Shown here: positions 11,298 through 22,806 of the stretch, piece after piece
Layout: each line of letters begins with the position of its first letter
How positions within the stretch are numbered: position 1 is the first letter of the stretch
Source of the DNA: Shinisaurus crocodilurus
Lineage: Eukaryota > Chordata > Lepidosauria > Squamata > Shinisauridae
Length of the DNA stretch: 64,000 nucleotides
Direction of reading: 5' to 3'
Assembly: GCA_021292165.1 (NCBI GenBank)
Contig: JAHFWL010001233.1
Location: 1-64,000, forward strand
Notes under the pieces: generated by a model
Told to the model about the DNA's origin: nothing
The model's input: the letters and a program-made list of their open reading frames with translations, nothing else
The model's database searches: none
Made by a program: the position numbers and the translations under genes

Positions 11298-11817
11298 TAT
11301 TAAAGGTATTGCCCTACTCTAGGATTCGTTAAAAGGCACAGAAACCCTGGAAGAATAAAAGCTGGTGACTCTATCTGGACATGACACAAGAAATTGGGAA
11401 AGTGGACTTTGGATTTCTGCCAGGCTTGGATATTAGGGGAGGCCATACTAATGGTCTTAGCTCAAAATCCAGGCTTGCCTGCTCAGCCATGAAGCTCACT
11501 GGTCTCTTGGCCAAGCCTCTCTACCAGGGTTGTTTGTTACGACTGTGAGAGTGCGGACTGTAATCCCAGCAGGCTCACTGAAGCAAGATATACTTCCAGA
11601 TAAATGGACGTCCGGGATGAAGTTTTCACTATGACCACTTACAAGGGAGGGGCAGGATGCAAAGGCAACATTTTTTTTTAAAAAAAATGAATGAATGAAT
11701 TCCCAAGATTCTCTGGCTATATTGACAATACATAATAATTATGGTGTGTGAGTATGTGTTTTTAATTATGCTATTAGTACGTATTTACCCACAAACAATC
11801 TTTGGGTGCAGTTCACA

Positions 11818-12025
11818 GGAGAACGGCCATAGTTCAGTGTAAGAGCACTTGGTTTGTATGCAGACGGTCCCGGGTTCAGTGCCCGGCATCTCCAGGGAGG
11901 GCTAGGAAAGAACTCTGCCGGCAACCCTGGACAGCCACAGCTGCCAGTCAGTGTCGGCAATCCTGGGCTAGATGGACCGAGGGTCTGTCTGACTCCGTGT
12001 TGTAAGGCAGCTTCCTGCATTCTAT
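11818..12025 (+). repeat. tRNA-Ala-like SINE
   Basis: GGCCATAGTTCAGTGTAAGA head (box A), GTCCCGGGTTCAGTGCCCGG (box B), a GGAAAGAACTCTGCC body and a GGCTAGATGGACCGAGGGTC tail. Not a functional tRNA: the arms do not pair fully and a long tail follows. Confidence 0.8.
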
Positions 12026-12385
12026 AGGTCTGCTGTTCTGCACTCCGCTGGCTGGCTGGCTGGCTCTCTCGCTCACGACACTGATGGCGGGGTAGAGATG
12101 GGTGCCCTCCCAGCAAATTCTTCCCTTCAGAGGAGTGCTTTTCCTTAGGAGCAGAAGGAAGGGTTAAAAAATCTCCCTCCATAATTGCTCTGATCCCATT
12201 AACTATTAGCCCCCACACAGCTGATGCAATTTCATTAAAAAAAAAAAAAAAAAAACCCACACAAACCTGGAGGTTAAATGCAAAGATGCATTTCACATCA
12301 CACCTTATACAACCCCCCCACCCCCAGCATACGTGAAATCATATAACATATAACGTGGCCTAGAAGCCATGCCATTACTTGCCCA

Positions 12386-12485
12386 TGAGGATAAAATGGA
12401 GAGGAGGAGGAGGATTATGTAAGCTGCCTTGGGTTCCTTGCAGGAAAAAAGGCGGGGTATAAATATAATAAATAAATAAATGATG
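12386..12485 (+). repeat. tRNA-like SINE, 3' tail only
   Basis: GAGGATAAAATGGAGAGGAG to GGCGGGGTATAAATATAATA, followed by an AAAT run. Confidence 0.75.
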
Positions 12486-12505
12486 CTGCAACTAATAAGA
12501 GCGAT

Positions 12506-12662
12506 CATAGAATCATAGAGTTGGAAGGGGCCTATAAGGCCGTCAAGTCCAACCCCCTGCTCAATGCAGGAAAACAGATGTGGGCAGCCCGGGCAGCCAC
12601 CCATCCAAGCATTGACCTCCTGGCTCATACCTGCTTAGCTTCAGCATGTGGCCCGCATTATG
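12506..12662 (-). repeat. 5S rRNA-derived SINE with CR1-like tail, diverged
   Basis: Minus orientation: the ATAGAATCATAGAGTTGGAA tail, then CCCATCCAAGCATTGACC and CCTGCTTAGCTTC, which are complements of the 5S box C and box A regions. Confidence 0.7.
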
Positions 12663-12689
12663 TGCTCTCGACGCCACTTGTGTCGAGAT

Positions 12690-13405
12690 CCAGTGTGGCG
12701 TAGTGGTAAGAGTGTTGGACTGGGACTCGGGAGATCTGGGTTCTAGTCCCCGCTTGGCCATGAAGCTCACTGGGTGACTTTGGGGCAGTCACTGACTCTC
12801 AGCCTAACCTACCTCACAGGGTTGTTTCATTTCATTTCATTTACCGTATTTCATTTCTATACCGCCCCACAGCTGAAGCTCTCTGGGCGGTTCACAATAG
12901 TTTATACATGAAAACAACAATAAAAGCATACAAAATAGTTTAAAAGATTTAAAAACCAAATTTAAAAAGACAGTTAAAATAACAATCCAAAAGCTAATAA
13001 AACTGAGCCTACAGGTGACAATCCCCCCCCCCCCGTGCTATTCCAAGCTCCTAACTATTAAATGCCTTGGCATAGAGGGAAGTCTTAACCTGGAGCTGAA
13101 AAGATAGTAAGGTTGGCGCCAGGCGGGTCTCAGTGGGGAGCTTATTCCATAATTGGGGGGGCTACCACTGAGAAGGCCCTCCTCCTCGTTGCCACCAACC
13201 GAGCCTCTCTTGGAGGTGGCAATCGGAGGAGGGCCCCAGATGTTGAGCATAGTGTCCAGGTAGATTGCGGTTGGGAGAGACGTTCCATCAGGTATTGTTG
13301 TGAGGATAAAATGGAGAGGAGGAGGAGGATTATGTAAGCCGCCTTGGGTTCCTTGCAGGAAAAAAAGGCGGGGTATAAATATAATAATTAAAAAATAAAA
13401 ATAAA
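12690..13405 (+). repeat. tRNA-like SINE split by a LINE end
   Basis: The head lies at 12690-12825 (GTGTGGCGTAGTGGTAAGAG, GGTTCTAGTCCCC) and the tail at about 13291-13405. The interruption is the minus-strand LINE at 12826-13290, flanked by TTGTT on both sides. Confidence 0.85.
12826..13290 (-). mobile_element. LINE (L2/CR1-type) 3' end inserted in a SINE
   Basis: In minus orientation it ends CCGCCCAGAGAGCTTCAGCT-like and then ATAGAAATGAAAT repeats. Upstream it has the ORF2-terminal block that elsewhere reads RAFSVVAPRLWN. It is flanked by TTGTT. Confidence 0.8.
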
Positions 13406-13675
13406 TAAATCATGACAGTTCCTGGCCAGGAGCGGAACTGAACAGCGTTGTGAGAGTCAGGGGCAAATCAGTCTTCGAAAGGACTTCTGTTTCAGCAGCT
13501 CTGCGGGAATGCTGAGTGTTTGGATGGAGGTATTTCAGGTTTCTGTGACAATGGTGAAATAGGGGTGACAAGGGGAGAGTGAAGAGGTTGGGATGGTGGT
13601 CTATGGGGCGTGCGTAGACAGGGGGTCAAGCCAAGCATGTGTGGGTGGCTGTTGTGGGTGGGTCTAGTGCAGGCT

Positions 13676-13802
13676 TCTGCGACCTGGTGCCCTTGAGGTA
13701 AGCTGGACTGCAAATCCCATTATCCCCAGCCACCATAGCCATTGGTTAGGGGTGATGGGAGTTGTAGTCAAACACATGTGGAGAGTGCCCACTCAGAGAA
13801 GG
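13676..13802. mobile_element. diverged hAT MITE
   Basis: Has GACCTGGTGCCCTTGAGGT and, after the centre, GGGAGTTGTAGTCAAACACA and AGAGAAGGCTG. Ends are partly decayed. Confidence 0.55.
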
Positions 13803-13947
13803 CTGGTCTAGGGGCAGGATAAGGCAAATGAGTTTGGGAAGCTCTTCCTTCCCAATACCCCCACTCCTATGAAATCTCATTGGGCCCTTAATTTATATTA
13901 AATGGATTGTAACAATACTTGATTGTAATATGTACTGCATGTGCAGG

Positions 13948-14006
13948 AACTTAGGAAGCTGTTTTATGCCAAGGCCTACGTCCACCTGGCTCAGTATTGT
14001 CTGCAT
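13948..14006 (-). repeat. tRNA-Ala-like SINE, 3' end, cut by a hAT MITE
   Basis: GGAAGCTGTTTTATGCCAAG to CTCAGTATTGTCTGCAT in minus orientation. A CAGCCTTCCCCAACC end follows directly at 14007. Confidence 0.7.
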
Positions 14007-14230
14007 CAGCCTTCCCCAACCTCATGTTGGCTCAGCTTGTCTGAGCGTGGAAAGCTAAGCAGGGTCAGGCCTGGTTATTCCTTGGATGGGAGGCCCCTCC
14101 TCTAGTTTCCTGCATTGAGCAGGGGTTGGACTCGATGGCCTTGTAGGCCCCTTCCAACTCTATGATCTATGAATCTATGAAACCTAGTGCCCTTCAGATG
14201 TGTTGGACTACAACTCCCATGATCCCCCAG
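14007..14230. mobile_element. hAT MITE split by a 5S-derived SINE
   Basis: The left part, CAGCCTTCCCCAACCT, lies at 14007-14022. The right part resumes with AACCTAGTGCCCTTCAGATG at about 14180. AACCT is present on both sides of the inserted SINE. The far right end is lost at the CR1 junction. Confidence 0.65.
14023..14180 (+). repeat. 5S rRNA-derived SINE with CR1-like tail
   Basis: GGAAAGCTAAGCAGGGTCAG, CCTGGTTATT and CCTTGGATGGGAGGCCC correspond to box A, the intermediate element and box C of the 5S rRNA internal promoter. The tail CCTTCCAACTCTATGATCTA matches CR1 3' ends. Confidence 0.85.
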
Positions 14231-14540
14231 CCAGCCTAGTTAAACTATGGAATTCGTTACCATAATTAGTGATGGCCACAAATTTGGATGGTTTTAAAAC
14301 AGGATTAGACAAATTCACGGATGATAAGGCTATCCGCGGCTATGATGGCTAATTGCTACCCCCAGTATCAGAGGCTGTATGCCAGTTACCGGGGAACACG
14401 AGCGGGAAGGTGCTGCTGCACCCATGTCCTGCTTGTGGGCTTCCCGTGGGCAGCTGGTTGGCCACTGTGTGAACAGAGTGCTGGACCTAGATGGACCCTT
14501 GGTCTGATCCAGCAGGGCTCTTCTTATACACAGTCTGGGC
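14231..14540 (+). mobile_element. CR1 LINE 3' end
   Basis: GATTAGACAAATTCACGGAT, CCCCAGTATCAGAGGCTGTA and GGACCCTTGGTCTGATCCAG. UTR only. Confidence 0.85.
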
Positions 14541-14765
14541 CAGAAATTCCCCAGATAGGAAAGCACAATTCAGCTGTGCTGCCTGTCCACCCACCCTGCA
14601 ATTCTGAACGTCCAAAGCCACTGTCTACAGCTATTAAAAAAAACAACAACAGGCACTTACGGGTTGGCAATGGCATCTATCCATATTCACCAACGGTTTA
14701 AGCCCATTATAGCATCCAGTGATCGTGACACCACTGTGCTTTTCTGTCAATGGGCACCCGCTTTA

Positions 14766-14769
14766 TTGT

Positions 14770-14824
<55 letters not shown>
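14766..14824. repeat. (CT)n microsatellite
   Basis: About 59 bases of CT with one interrupting CC near the middle. Confidence 0.95.
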
Positions 14825-15328
14825 AAGCTTCAACCCAAACATATATAATTATATCTGCGCGCTAGGCAGTTTTTCATATGTTCACAGGCTCTTGTCTTAT
14901 TGCACCTATTTGACGGTTTTATAATTCAGAGGTAATTGCATTGCAATTATTTTCATGATGCATGGTGAAGTTTTATATTGTGCGGTTGGCAGATATTCTT
15001 TACGACGTTGTTTTCTCTAATGGGTAAATTAGACCCTAGTTCTATCATATAGAAAGATGGCTTTTTAAAAATCCTGTGACAAACTATAGATTCCCCCCCC
15101 CTCGCGCACCCCTTGTCTGCCAAAAAGAAAAAGAAAGAAGAATATGTAATTAGGTGATCAAGTAGTGCCTACTACAACTGAAGTATTACGATCTGTGGAT
15201 CTGGTTCTTGCTGTTCTCTGATAATGATGGATAGTGTCCATTCCTAGCTGGACTCACATATAGAACTGGGAAAGGGAAATCTTCCTTCGTTGCAAAAGTG
15301 TTGCCAACCGTGTCTTTGTGAGGGGAAG

Positions 15329-15462
15329 TGCTATAGCTCAATGGTACAGCACGCTCTTTGCATGTAAAAGGTCCCAGTTCAATCCTTGACATCTCCAGAT
15401 AGGGCTGGGAAAGTCTCCTGTCTGAAACCCTGGAGAGCTGCTGTTGGTAAGTATGGACAATA
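15329..15462 (+). repeat. tRNA-Ala-like SINE, cut by a TA element
   Basis: GCTATAGCTCAATGGTACAG head and GGTCCCAGTTCAATCCTTGA box B, ending at ATGGACAATA where the element at 15463 begins. Confidence 0.78.
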
Positions 15463-15713
15463 CAGGCAGTCCCCAGGTTATGAACGAGTTCCGTTCTTAA
15501 GAATGCCTTAAGTCGAATTTGTATGTAAGTCGAAACAGCATAGCGTTCTATACGTTAAAATCGGCATTTACGCAAATTGCATAAATTACTCAAATTACGT
15601 AGTATACTACGCTATGTACTCTACGTAAATGACGTAGTGCCAGGGAACCCAGAAGTCCGTTCTTAAGTATGGGTTGTCTGTAAGTCAGATGTTCTTAACT
15701 CGGGGACCGCCTG
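15463..15713. mobile_element. TA-flanked non-autonomous DNA transposon, 251 bp
   Basis: Inverted ends CAGGCAGTCCCCAGGTTATG and CTCGGGGACCGCCTG, with TA duplicated on each side. It interrupts the tRNA-Ala-like SINE that starts at 15329. The core is rich in TACGTA-like palindromes. Confidence 0.8.
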
Positions 15714-15754
15714 TATCTCACTGCACAAACATATAACACAGCCCTGTTAGATAT

Positions 15755-16400
15755 GGTAACATAAGAAGAGCACTGCTGCATCAGGCTAAAGGTTCTAGTC
15801 CATCATCTTGTTTCCCACAGTGGCCAGAGATGCCTCTGGGAAGCCCATACGTAGGACATGAGGGAGATAGCCCTCTCCTGCTGTTGCTTGCCAGATGCTG
15901 TACTCAAGAGACATATTGGCTGGGTTCAGACAACACGATCACCCACACTCATAGGTCGAGTGTGGGTTGTCATTGAAACATGGGTTGTCGTTGAAACGTG
16001 GGTTATCGTGTTGTCTGAACCCAGCTGAGATAACAAACCATGGTGAACAACCCGCAGTTCACAATCCAACTACAAACCATTTGCTCTCTTCATGGGTTGT
16101 TTGTGGTTAACAAGCCATGGTTTGTTAGTGGAGCTGAGTTCAGACGACGCGCGATAGCCCATGTTTCAACAACAACCCACGGTTTGACGGCAACCCACAC
16201 TCAACACTTGATTGTGGGTTACTGTGATGTCTGAACCCAGCCATTGCCTCTGGTCCTGGAGGTATCATATAACCACCATGCCTTCTATCTATTGACAGAC
16301 TTACCCTCCATGAATTCGTCTGGTCTGCTGCTGAAGCTGTTTAGGTGAATTCCATAGATATCTACGCCTTGTGTGAAATACTTCATTTTTTCTGGCCTGA
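15755..16400 (-). mobile_element. CR1 LINE 3' end split by an ATT-flanked element
   Basis: AACATAAGAAGAGCACTGCT begins the 3' end at 15760. The sequence breaks at 15917 and resumes at 16243 with ATTGCCTCTGGTCCTGGAGG. Confidence 0.75.
15918..16242. mobile_element. ATT-flanked palindromic DNA element, 325 bp
   Basis: Ends GGCTGGGTTCAGACAACACG and its complement ending CTGAACCCAGCC, flanked by ATT on both sides. It sits inside a minus-strand CR1 tail, and removing it with one ATT restores the CR1 sequence. Internal repeats of AACAACCCAC and its complement make it strongly self-complementary. The 3-bp duplication suggests a PIF/Harbinger-type origin, by inference. Confidence 0.75.
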
Positions 16401-17644
16401 CAAAAAGACAGTGAGATACTTTTACCAGCAAGAGCTGTTGCTGGGCACTTGCGGGCACCATTTTTTCATGGCGCCCGGCTTGGCGTGTCATGCAAACCCA
16501 GTAGGCAGGAGTGGTTTGGTTTAAACAATGCTCAAATAACCCCATTGCTTATTTTAGGGTTCTTAAGCCAAGGTGGGCTGTCGTGTCATGCAAACCAGGT
16601 CACTGAGTCTACACACTTTTAGAACAAATCAATAAGGCTACTGTAACACTGAACAGGGAGGTGTGTACTTCTCTTTAAATTTTTAAAAAAACAAATCAAT
16701 AAAAATACCGTGCCAAGGTAAAGCACCAAATTCTGCCATTTTTATTATTTTGCATAACGTATTCCGCTTCTTTTTAACCCTTTATAAAAAAAAAAAATTC
16801 ATAAGAGTTACAGCCATTTCTTGATCATGGGGGCAAAAAACTATACAGGGAACTAAAAGGACTTCAGGAACCCCTCTAGCTTCTGAGATTTTAGCAGACA
16901 TTGTCCACAGACATTTGAAGCATATTTTTAATCATAAGGTCTAGAAACTTGTTTTTTGTTTTGTTTTTTAAATGAAAGCTAAGATTCTCAAGGATCTGAA
17001 TTCTGTACTCAGTACCTTACTCTGACCACTTTCTACACTTAACAAAATTCACATCATAAATAGTGCCTTGGTAACACCTGTGTAGGATACAGATAGTAGT
17101 ACAGTACAGTGCCCCACCACTCTGAAAGAATTCAAATGGATATCAGAATCTGCTCATGTACACAGCAGATCCACCATGAAAGATTATGTAGGACTCTAAA
17201 AGAAAGCAAACCGGTGCATTGTATTTTGCAATGAATCATTTCTGCAAATACAAAAGTGTTCCCTGAATTATAAAAAGATCATTTGCTAAAATATTTGAAC
17301 AGGAATGTCCAGTTCCTTTCATGAATGGTTTGTGTATTGCTTATAGTGATCTGTGCTTCTCTTGCTGCCTCACAGTTAAAGCGACTGTGCTGCTGGCTAA
17401 TTTCAAGGTCAGGAATGGTTCAATATTGCATTTGCCTGCCTTTTGGTGTTTTAGTTAGTTGTTGCCCTAGGGCCTAGGCTTACACTTTAACTTAGGGATG
17501 TGGTGAGTATCTGTGATGTATGGTTTCCAAGGTGAATAGCATATATCTGCATTTGTGGGAAAGTATCCTGGATATGCAGATGGACTGGGAATATTTTCAG
17601 CATTTTTGGGGGAGGGCAGTTTTCTCTGGAGCTCTCCTGACTAC
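16401..17644. other. no gene seen
   Basis: One of the longer stretches without a recognisable repeat; AT-rich. Short open frames do not resemble proteins. Confidence 0.6.
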
Positions 17645-17895
17645 ATTTATTTTTTTATTTTTTTATTATATGTATACCCCGCCTTTTTTCCTGCAAGGAA
17701 CCCAAGGCGGCTTACATAATCCTCCTCCTCCTCTCCATTTTATCCTCACAACAACCCTGTGAGGTAGCAGGTTAGGCTGAGAGTCAGTGACTGGCCCAAA
17801 GTCACCCAGTGAGTTTCATGGCCGATCGGGGACTAGAACCCGGATCTCCCGAGTCCCAGTCCAACACTCTCACCACTACGCCACAATGGCTCTCA
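17645..17895 (-). repeat. tRNA-like SINE with L2/CR1-type tail
   Basis: Full minus copy, from CCCCGCCTTTTTTCCTGCAA to CACCACTACGCCACAATGGC. Confidence 0.87.
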
Positions 17896-18655
17896 TGATA
17901 CTGTTTTAAGCCAGTTTCACATCATAAAATGTATTCCCCCCCACAATGGTGCTCTGCTATACACTGCTTAGGGATTCACTTTAAATGGGTAACATGATGC
18001 AACTTTAAGCCAATTTCAGATCATATCATGCATGTACAGTATGTCCCTAAAGTGGATTAATTCATATACAACAAACAAAAGGCTTTCCAATGGAGAACAG
18101 GGTGCAGCTGTAAGTTAATTTGAGATAATAACATACATTCATGTAATTTATTACCGGTAGTTAGAAATATGCTTCAAGTGGGGGACATGGTATAGTTTTA
18201 ACTGAACATGTTTCAGCTTAAGCGTGCATGCGTCAGTTGCCTCTCAGTAAAATTCTTACACAATGTGCATGCACAATAGTTATTCTCATCTGCATGGGGA
18301 TTCAAAGTACGTAATGCACAAATAAGCTTTAAGATTAAAACATGTACGATCCATTTCCCCAACCAATTAAAAGGAGACTTGAAATGTTTTGATTGTTTCC
18401 TTAGGGTTGCACAATTGCTGGCTGCATTATGAGTTTCACATTACTAGTGAAGGCGTTATTTTTTTTAGGAAGATTGTTGGGAGATGGAAATAGAGTGGCT
18501 ATCTGCAATGTTATTTTTTTTTCAGTTAAAGTTTTGGGTTGAGCATGTGTGCCACAAATGTATCACAGTGGCATATAGTGGTAGAATACCTGAACATTTC
18601 ATGCCAACTGGATGGAAAATGCAGAAGTTACAGGAAGAAGAAAAGCAGACCTCCA
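17896..18655. other. no gene seen
   Basis: AT-rich, with several loosely similar AAGTGG/TTTAAGCC segments (17910-18200) suggesting an old tandem duplication. No coding signal. Confidence 0.5.
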
Positions 18656-18822
18656 TGTGGCTCACGCTGGCTCAGCTTGTCTGAGTGTGGAAAGCTAAGC
18701 AGGGTCAAGCCTAGTTATTACTTGGATGGGAGACCCCTCCTCTAGTTTCCTGCATTCAGCAGGGGGTTGGACTCGATAGCCTTGTAGGCTCCTTCCAACT
18801 CTATGATCTATGAAATCTACAG
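18656..18822 (+). repeat. 5S rRNA-derived SINE with CR1-like tail
   Basis: Best-preserved copy. The GTGGCTCACGCTGGCTCAGC head is followed by GGAAAGCTAAGCAGGGTCAA, ACTTGGATGGGAGACCCC and a CCTTCCAACTCTATGATCTA tail. Confidence 0.88.
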
Positions 18823-18894
18823 ATGTGTCTCCCACTGAAAGCAAAGGGACATATATAGGATGGGTGCCTTTTTTAGTTGCCTCTAAAACAGGGC

Positions 18895-18980
18895 CCCTTG
18901 CTTGAAATTTGGCAGACCTGATACTGGGCTAGATAGGTCTTTGGTTTGATTCAGCAGGGTTCTTTTTATGTTCTTATTTT
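18895..18980 (+). mobile_element. CR1 LINE extreme 3' end
   Basis: GATACTGGGCTAGATAGGTC and GATTCAGCAGGGTTCTTTTT, then ATGTTCTTA. Confidence 0.65.
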
Positions 18981-19624
18981 GAGTGTTGTTATTTCTCAGA
19001 ATCAGGTTGGGAAATCATATTGCTTAATCTCATGTATTCTTGCAACAATTCCCACTATGAAGCAAGTTGCAGATGAGAAAGTAAGTTTGAGGAATAAGCC
19101 TGTATGCTTTCCCTTGCATTTCCACAAGTAAAAGGGCTAGAGGCTTATTTCACTAAATGAAAAGTGGAAAATCAGAGAGGAGGCCTGGCTGGAATATCCC
19201 TCAAGGGAGCAGGTCCCTACAACACTCCCTTCCAACTGGTGGCTACAGCCCTGCTTTGAGATCCAAGCCTCATTGTATTGACCCAAAGCTGAGCATGCCT
19301 CCTCTAAGAAATATGCTGGGAAAACAGAGGCGTAAAGGCTGAGAGCCAAAGGGCCACACCACTAGTTCCATGTGCTCAAGGAGGATTTGAGCATGCGTTG
19401 CTTGAACACTAGCCTGCCCCCCACCCCATGCACATGGCAATCCATGATTGAAAGCGAGGGACATTTTCAAAATGATTGTGATATGGCATGGGGTTCTCCT
19501 GTTCAAAGGAGGGGGAAATTTTAATTATTCCAGCAGATATGCCCAAACCTTTGGATGCCCCTTAAGTAGCTCTATTGATCTCAGCCAGTATATCCATTTA
19601 TTGAGTTATGATGATTAAGTAGTA

Positions 19625-20235
19625 TGGTTAAAAACATAAGAACGTAAGAAGAGCTCTGCTGGATCAGACCAAGGGTCCATCTAGTCCTGCATTCTGCTCA
19701 CACAGTGGCTAACTAGATGTCTGTAGGAAGTCCACAAGTAGGACACAAGTGCAATAGCACCATCCCACTCAAGTTCCCCAGTTTTCAACTGGTATATAGA
19801 GACATACTGCCTCTGATGCTGGAGGTAGCATACATACAACTATCAGGACTAGTAGCTATTTGATAGCCTTCTCCTCCATGAATTTATCTAACCCTCCTTT
19901 CAAGGCATCCAAATGGGTGGCAACCACATCTTGTGGAAGCAAATTCCCTAGTTTAACTTATGCTGGGTAAAGAAGTACTTTCTTTTATCTGTCCTGAATC
20001 TCCCAGCTTTCAGCTTCATGGGATGACCCCAGGTTCTAGTATTATGAGAGTGGGAGAAAAAGTCTCCCTAACCACTTTCTCCACACCATGCATCATTTTG
20101 TACACCTCCATCATGTCTCCCCTTACTTGCCTTTTTCATAAGGTAAACAGCCCCAGACATTGTAAGCTTTCCTCAAAGGGGAGTTGCTCCAGCACCCTCA
20201 ATCATTTTGGTTTCTCCTTTCTCCACTTGCCAATG
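19625..20235 (-). mobile_element. CR1 LINE 3' end
   Basis: Minus copy. CTGGATCAGACCAAGGGTCC at the left is the 3' end. CTTCATGGGATGACCCCAGG and TCCACACCATGCATCATTTT are the complement of the ORF2 end seen at 34320-34430. Confidence 0.88.
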
Positions 20236-21309
20236 CTTCTTTGTTTTTCTGGTAGGGCTCCCAGGCATTAGCAGTTGCGTGACAGGCAGGAATTCATCAG
20301 AAGACGCGTTTCTTTTCACCATCCCACATACTGGGAAAGTCTTTCACTTGCTGAATGTCAAAGCTGTGTCATAGGCAGCCGTTGAGTAGGAGCTGGGAAG
20401 TGAGACCAAGAGAACAAGCCAGAGAAAGCTGTTGATGCCCAGGCAAAGTCCCAGCCTCAACAGGAAGCCTTCATACTCCTTCCTGTTGAGGAGACCCAAT
20501 GGTCAGCCTGGCTGGGTGGGCGGAGTCATTCCAAAACCTGGGAACTCTCCAAGAACATTTGGAGGGCCACAGGTTCTCCACCCCTCCTTTATTGCTTAGG
20601 GAAATGCTCTTACCTGTAGTCCCGGTGGCTCACTGCTAGGGATGTACTGATTTTGTTAAATCTGTTCCGTCTCTGTTTAGTGGATTATCCGGCATCTTTC
20701 ATTCCATCATCCATGGACTGGCAGAATAAGATTTTTTTAAAAAACCAGAATTTTGTTCTACTTGCGCTAATTTTCCTTAGTCCTAAGGTGCACTTGTGCA
20801 AATGCACATTGGTTTTAGCAAATTAGCGCAAGTGCACATTAGTTTATGCAACTTAGCACAGTGAAAAAACGCTCCGCAAGTCCATGGAATCCAGCGACTC
20901 AGGAAAAGCTGGTCCTCTGCTGTGGAATCTGCAGGCCAGGTTCATAGAAATCCAAACTCATTTGAATCACTTGTGGATTTCTCCGGCATCACTACTCAAC
21001 GCACAGGGCAGTTGTGTACAGGGGCTCCTATGCACAGAGTCAGGGGCTCTTGGTTGTACTCCTGGCACTGAATTTCTCGCATTGTGCAATTGCTTCTGGG
21101 GGTCCTTCTGGAAATGCAGCTCCACCGGATAGATTTCTGCTTATAAACCAATAGGTGTTAAAGGTGAAGAAGAACAGCCAGGAAACAAGTGGCCCATCCT
21201 AGTTTGTAAAGTGATGGGGAATTTTTGTCTTGCTTCCTCGGGGAGAGATGAGCTGGAACCGAAAGCATCCTAGATTGTAGAAATCAGCTGAATCCCTTTT
21301 TAATGTGTG
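20236..21309. other. no gene seen
   Basis: Contains a possible hAT end (TAGGGATGTACTGATTTTG at 20638) and inverted GCGCAAGTGCACATT-type segments (20760-20840). Otherwise unassigned. Confidence 0.5.
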
Positions 21310-21783
21310 TTAAAACTAGCCAGTTACACACAAATCTCCCTTTTGGGGATATGGCTGAAAGAGCAGGGTATGTTTAGCCTGGAGTAGAGAAGATTGCGGG
21401 GAGGCATGACAGTTGTCTTCCAATACCCGAATGTGCAAATGTGTTGTCTTCCAATACCCGAATGTGTGAAGGGTTGTCACACAGAAGGTGGAGCAGACTT
21501 GTTCACTGTTGCTCCAGAAGGCAGAACTAGAACCAATGGTTAGGAATTGCAAGGAAGCAGATTTTGGCTAAACATGAGGAGAAACATCCTAACGGTAAGA
21601 GGCCTTGACAGTGGAATAGGCTGCCTCAGGAGGGGGCGAGCTCTCCTTCGCGCAAGGTATTTAAGGCTGTCTAGACCCTGTCATCTGTCAGAAATGCTGT
21701 AGCTGCAAGATTTCTGCACTTAGCAGGTGGGTGGACTAGATGTCCTCCAAGGAACCCTCCAGCTCTTAATATTCATTGATTCT
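21310..21783 (+). mobile_element. CR1 LINE 3' end, another subfamily
   Basis: AGGAGAAACATCCTAACGGT, GGCTGCCTCAGGAGGGGGCG and GGTGGGTGGACTAGATGTCC. It contains a 31-bp tandem duplication (21412-21473). Confidence 0.75.
21412..21473. repeat. 31-bp tandem duplication in a CR1 tail
   Basis: GTTGTCTTCCAATACCCGAA occurs at 21412 and 21443. Confidence 0.85.
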
Positions 21784-22454
21784 TAGCCTTCCAAGTAGTT
21801 GGCTGCTCTGCAGCTTGACCCAAAAGTCTTCTGCATCATTCTGGTTGATCCTCAGTTGTCATTTGGAAATCGCAGATCTAAAGGACCTGAAAATGCCTGA
21901 AGAGGTTGATGATGGAAAAGTACTTCCCTGTCACACTGATTCAACAGTATACAAGGAAGACGGAAGCAGTGCCCAATGTTATGAAACTTCTTTCTAGCGA
22001 GAACTGTGGCCGGGGTGGGTGGGGGGGTGAGGGAGGGAGGGAGAATTAAGCCTTGTTAGTAAAACTAAATTTGTCTGCTTCTCTTTTTAAACATAGGCAG
22101 TGGATTCACAGCACTGTCACATTCTCATCTTAAAGATTGGGGGCTGTATTATTATTTTTTTACTTTTAATTTTTAAGCATCAATACCTAAGCCTTGAACT
22201 TTTCATTTGACAGCAGGATATTCATTTCAATAAAAATCATTTACCGTGTTTCCATTCCAAAGTTTCTTATTTTCTTCCCAAGATGATATCTTGGTATTTC
22301 TTTTTATACATCATGTCAGCAGAAGAGCTGGCAGGCCCCTGCTGTTATTCGAGCCCTCCCTCGAAATGTTTGCGGCTTTCTTTGTTGTTGTTGTTGTTCA
22401 AGGGAGTTTGGCATGTCTCACTCAACTAAGCTTCCTTGGCTCATCTCTCTATCT

Positions 22455-22532
22455 CTGTGATGACACACAGAGGAAGCTGCCGCCTTCTGTTGAGTCAGAC
22501 TGTTTGTGCATCTGGATCAGTATTCTCTGCAC
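22455..22532 (-). repeat. tRNA-Ala-like SINE, 3' end, cut by a hAT MITE
   Basis: GGAAGCTGCCGCCTTCTGTT to CAGTATTCTCTGCAC, followed at 22533 by CAGCCTTCCCCATCCTGATG. Confidence 0.7.
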
Positions 22533-22559
22533 CAGCCTTCCCCATCCTGATGCCTTCCA

Positions 22560-22806
22560 GATGTTTTGGACCACGATGCCTGCTCAGTGGTGGCACCCAC
22601 CCGCTGGAACATTCTCCCATACGTGGTTCAAGAGGCAGAAACTATGGCAAGCTTCAAATGCCTCTTGAAAATATGTTTACACAGGCTTTCCCTGACCTGC
22701 AACGGGCCACGGCATTGTTCTGTTTTATTGCTGTCTTTGCTGTAATGTTTTTTTAAAGTATTTATTATTTTATATTGTGTTCTATATGCATTTTAGTGTG
22801 AGCTGC
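22560..22806 (+). mobile_element. LINE (L2/CR1-type) 3' end
   Basis: CACCCACCCGCTGGAACATT is the RLWN block, followed by TTGAAAATATGTTTACACAG and a TTTTATTGCTGTCTTTGC UTR. Confidence 0.65.

Noticed and set aside
18680..18740. Possible 5S rRNA gene
   Set aside because: Only the internal promoter region matches; the 5' third and the 3' end of 5S are replaced by SINE sequence.
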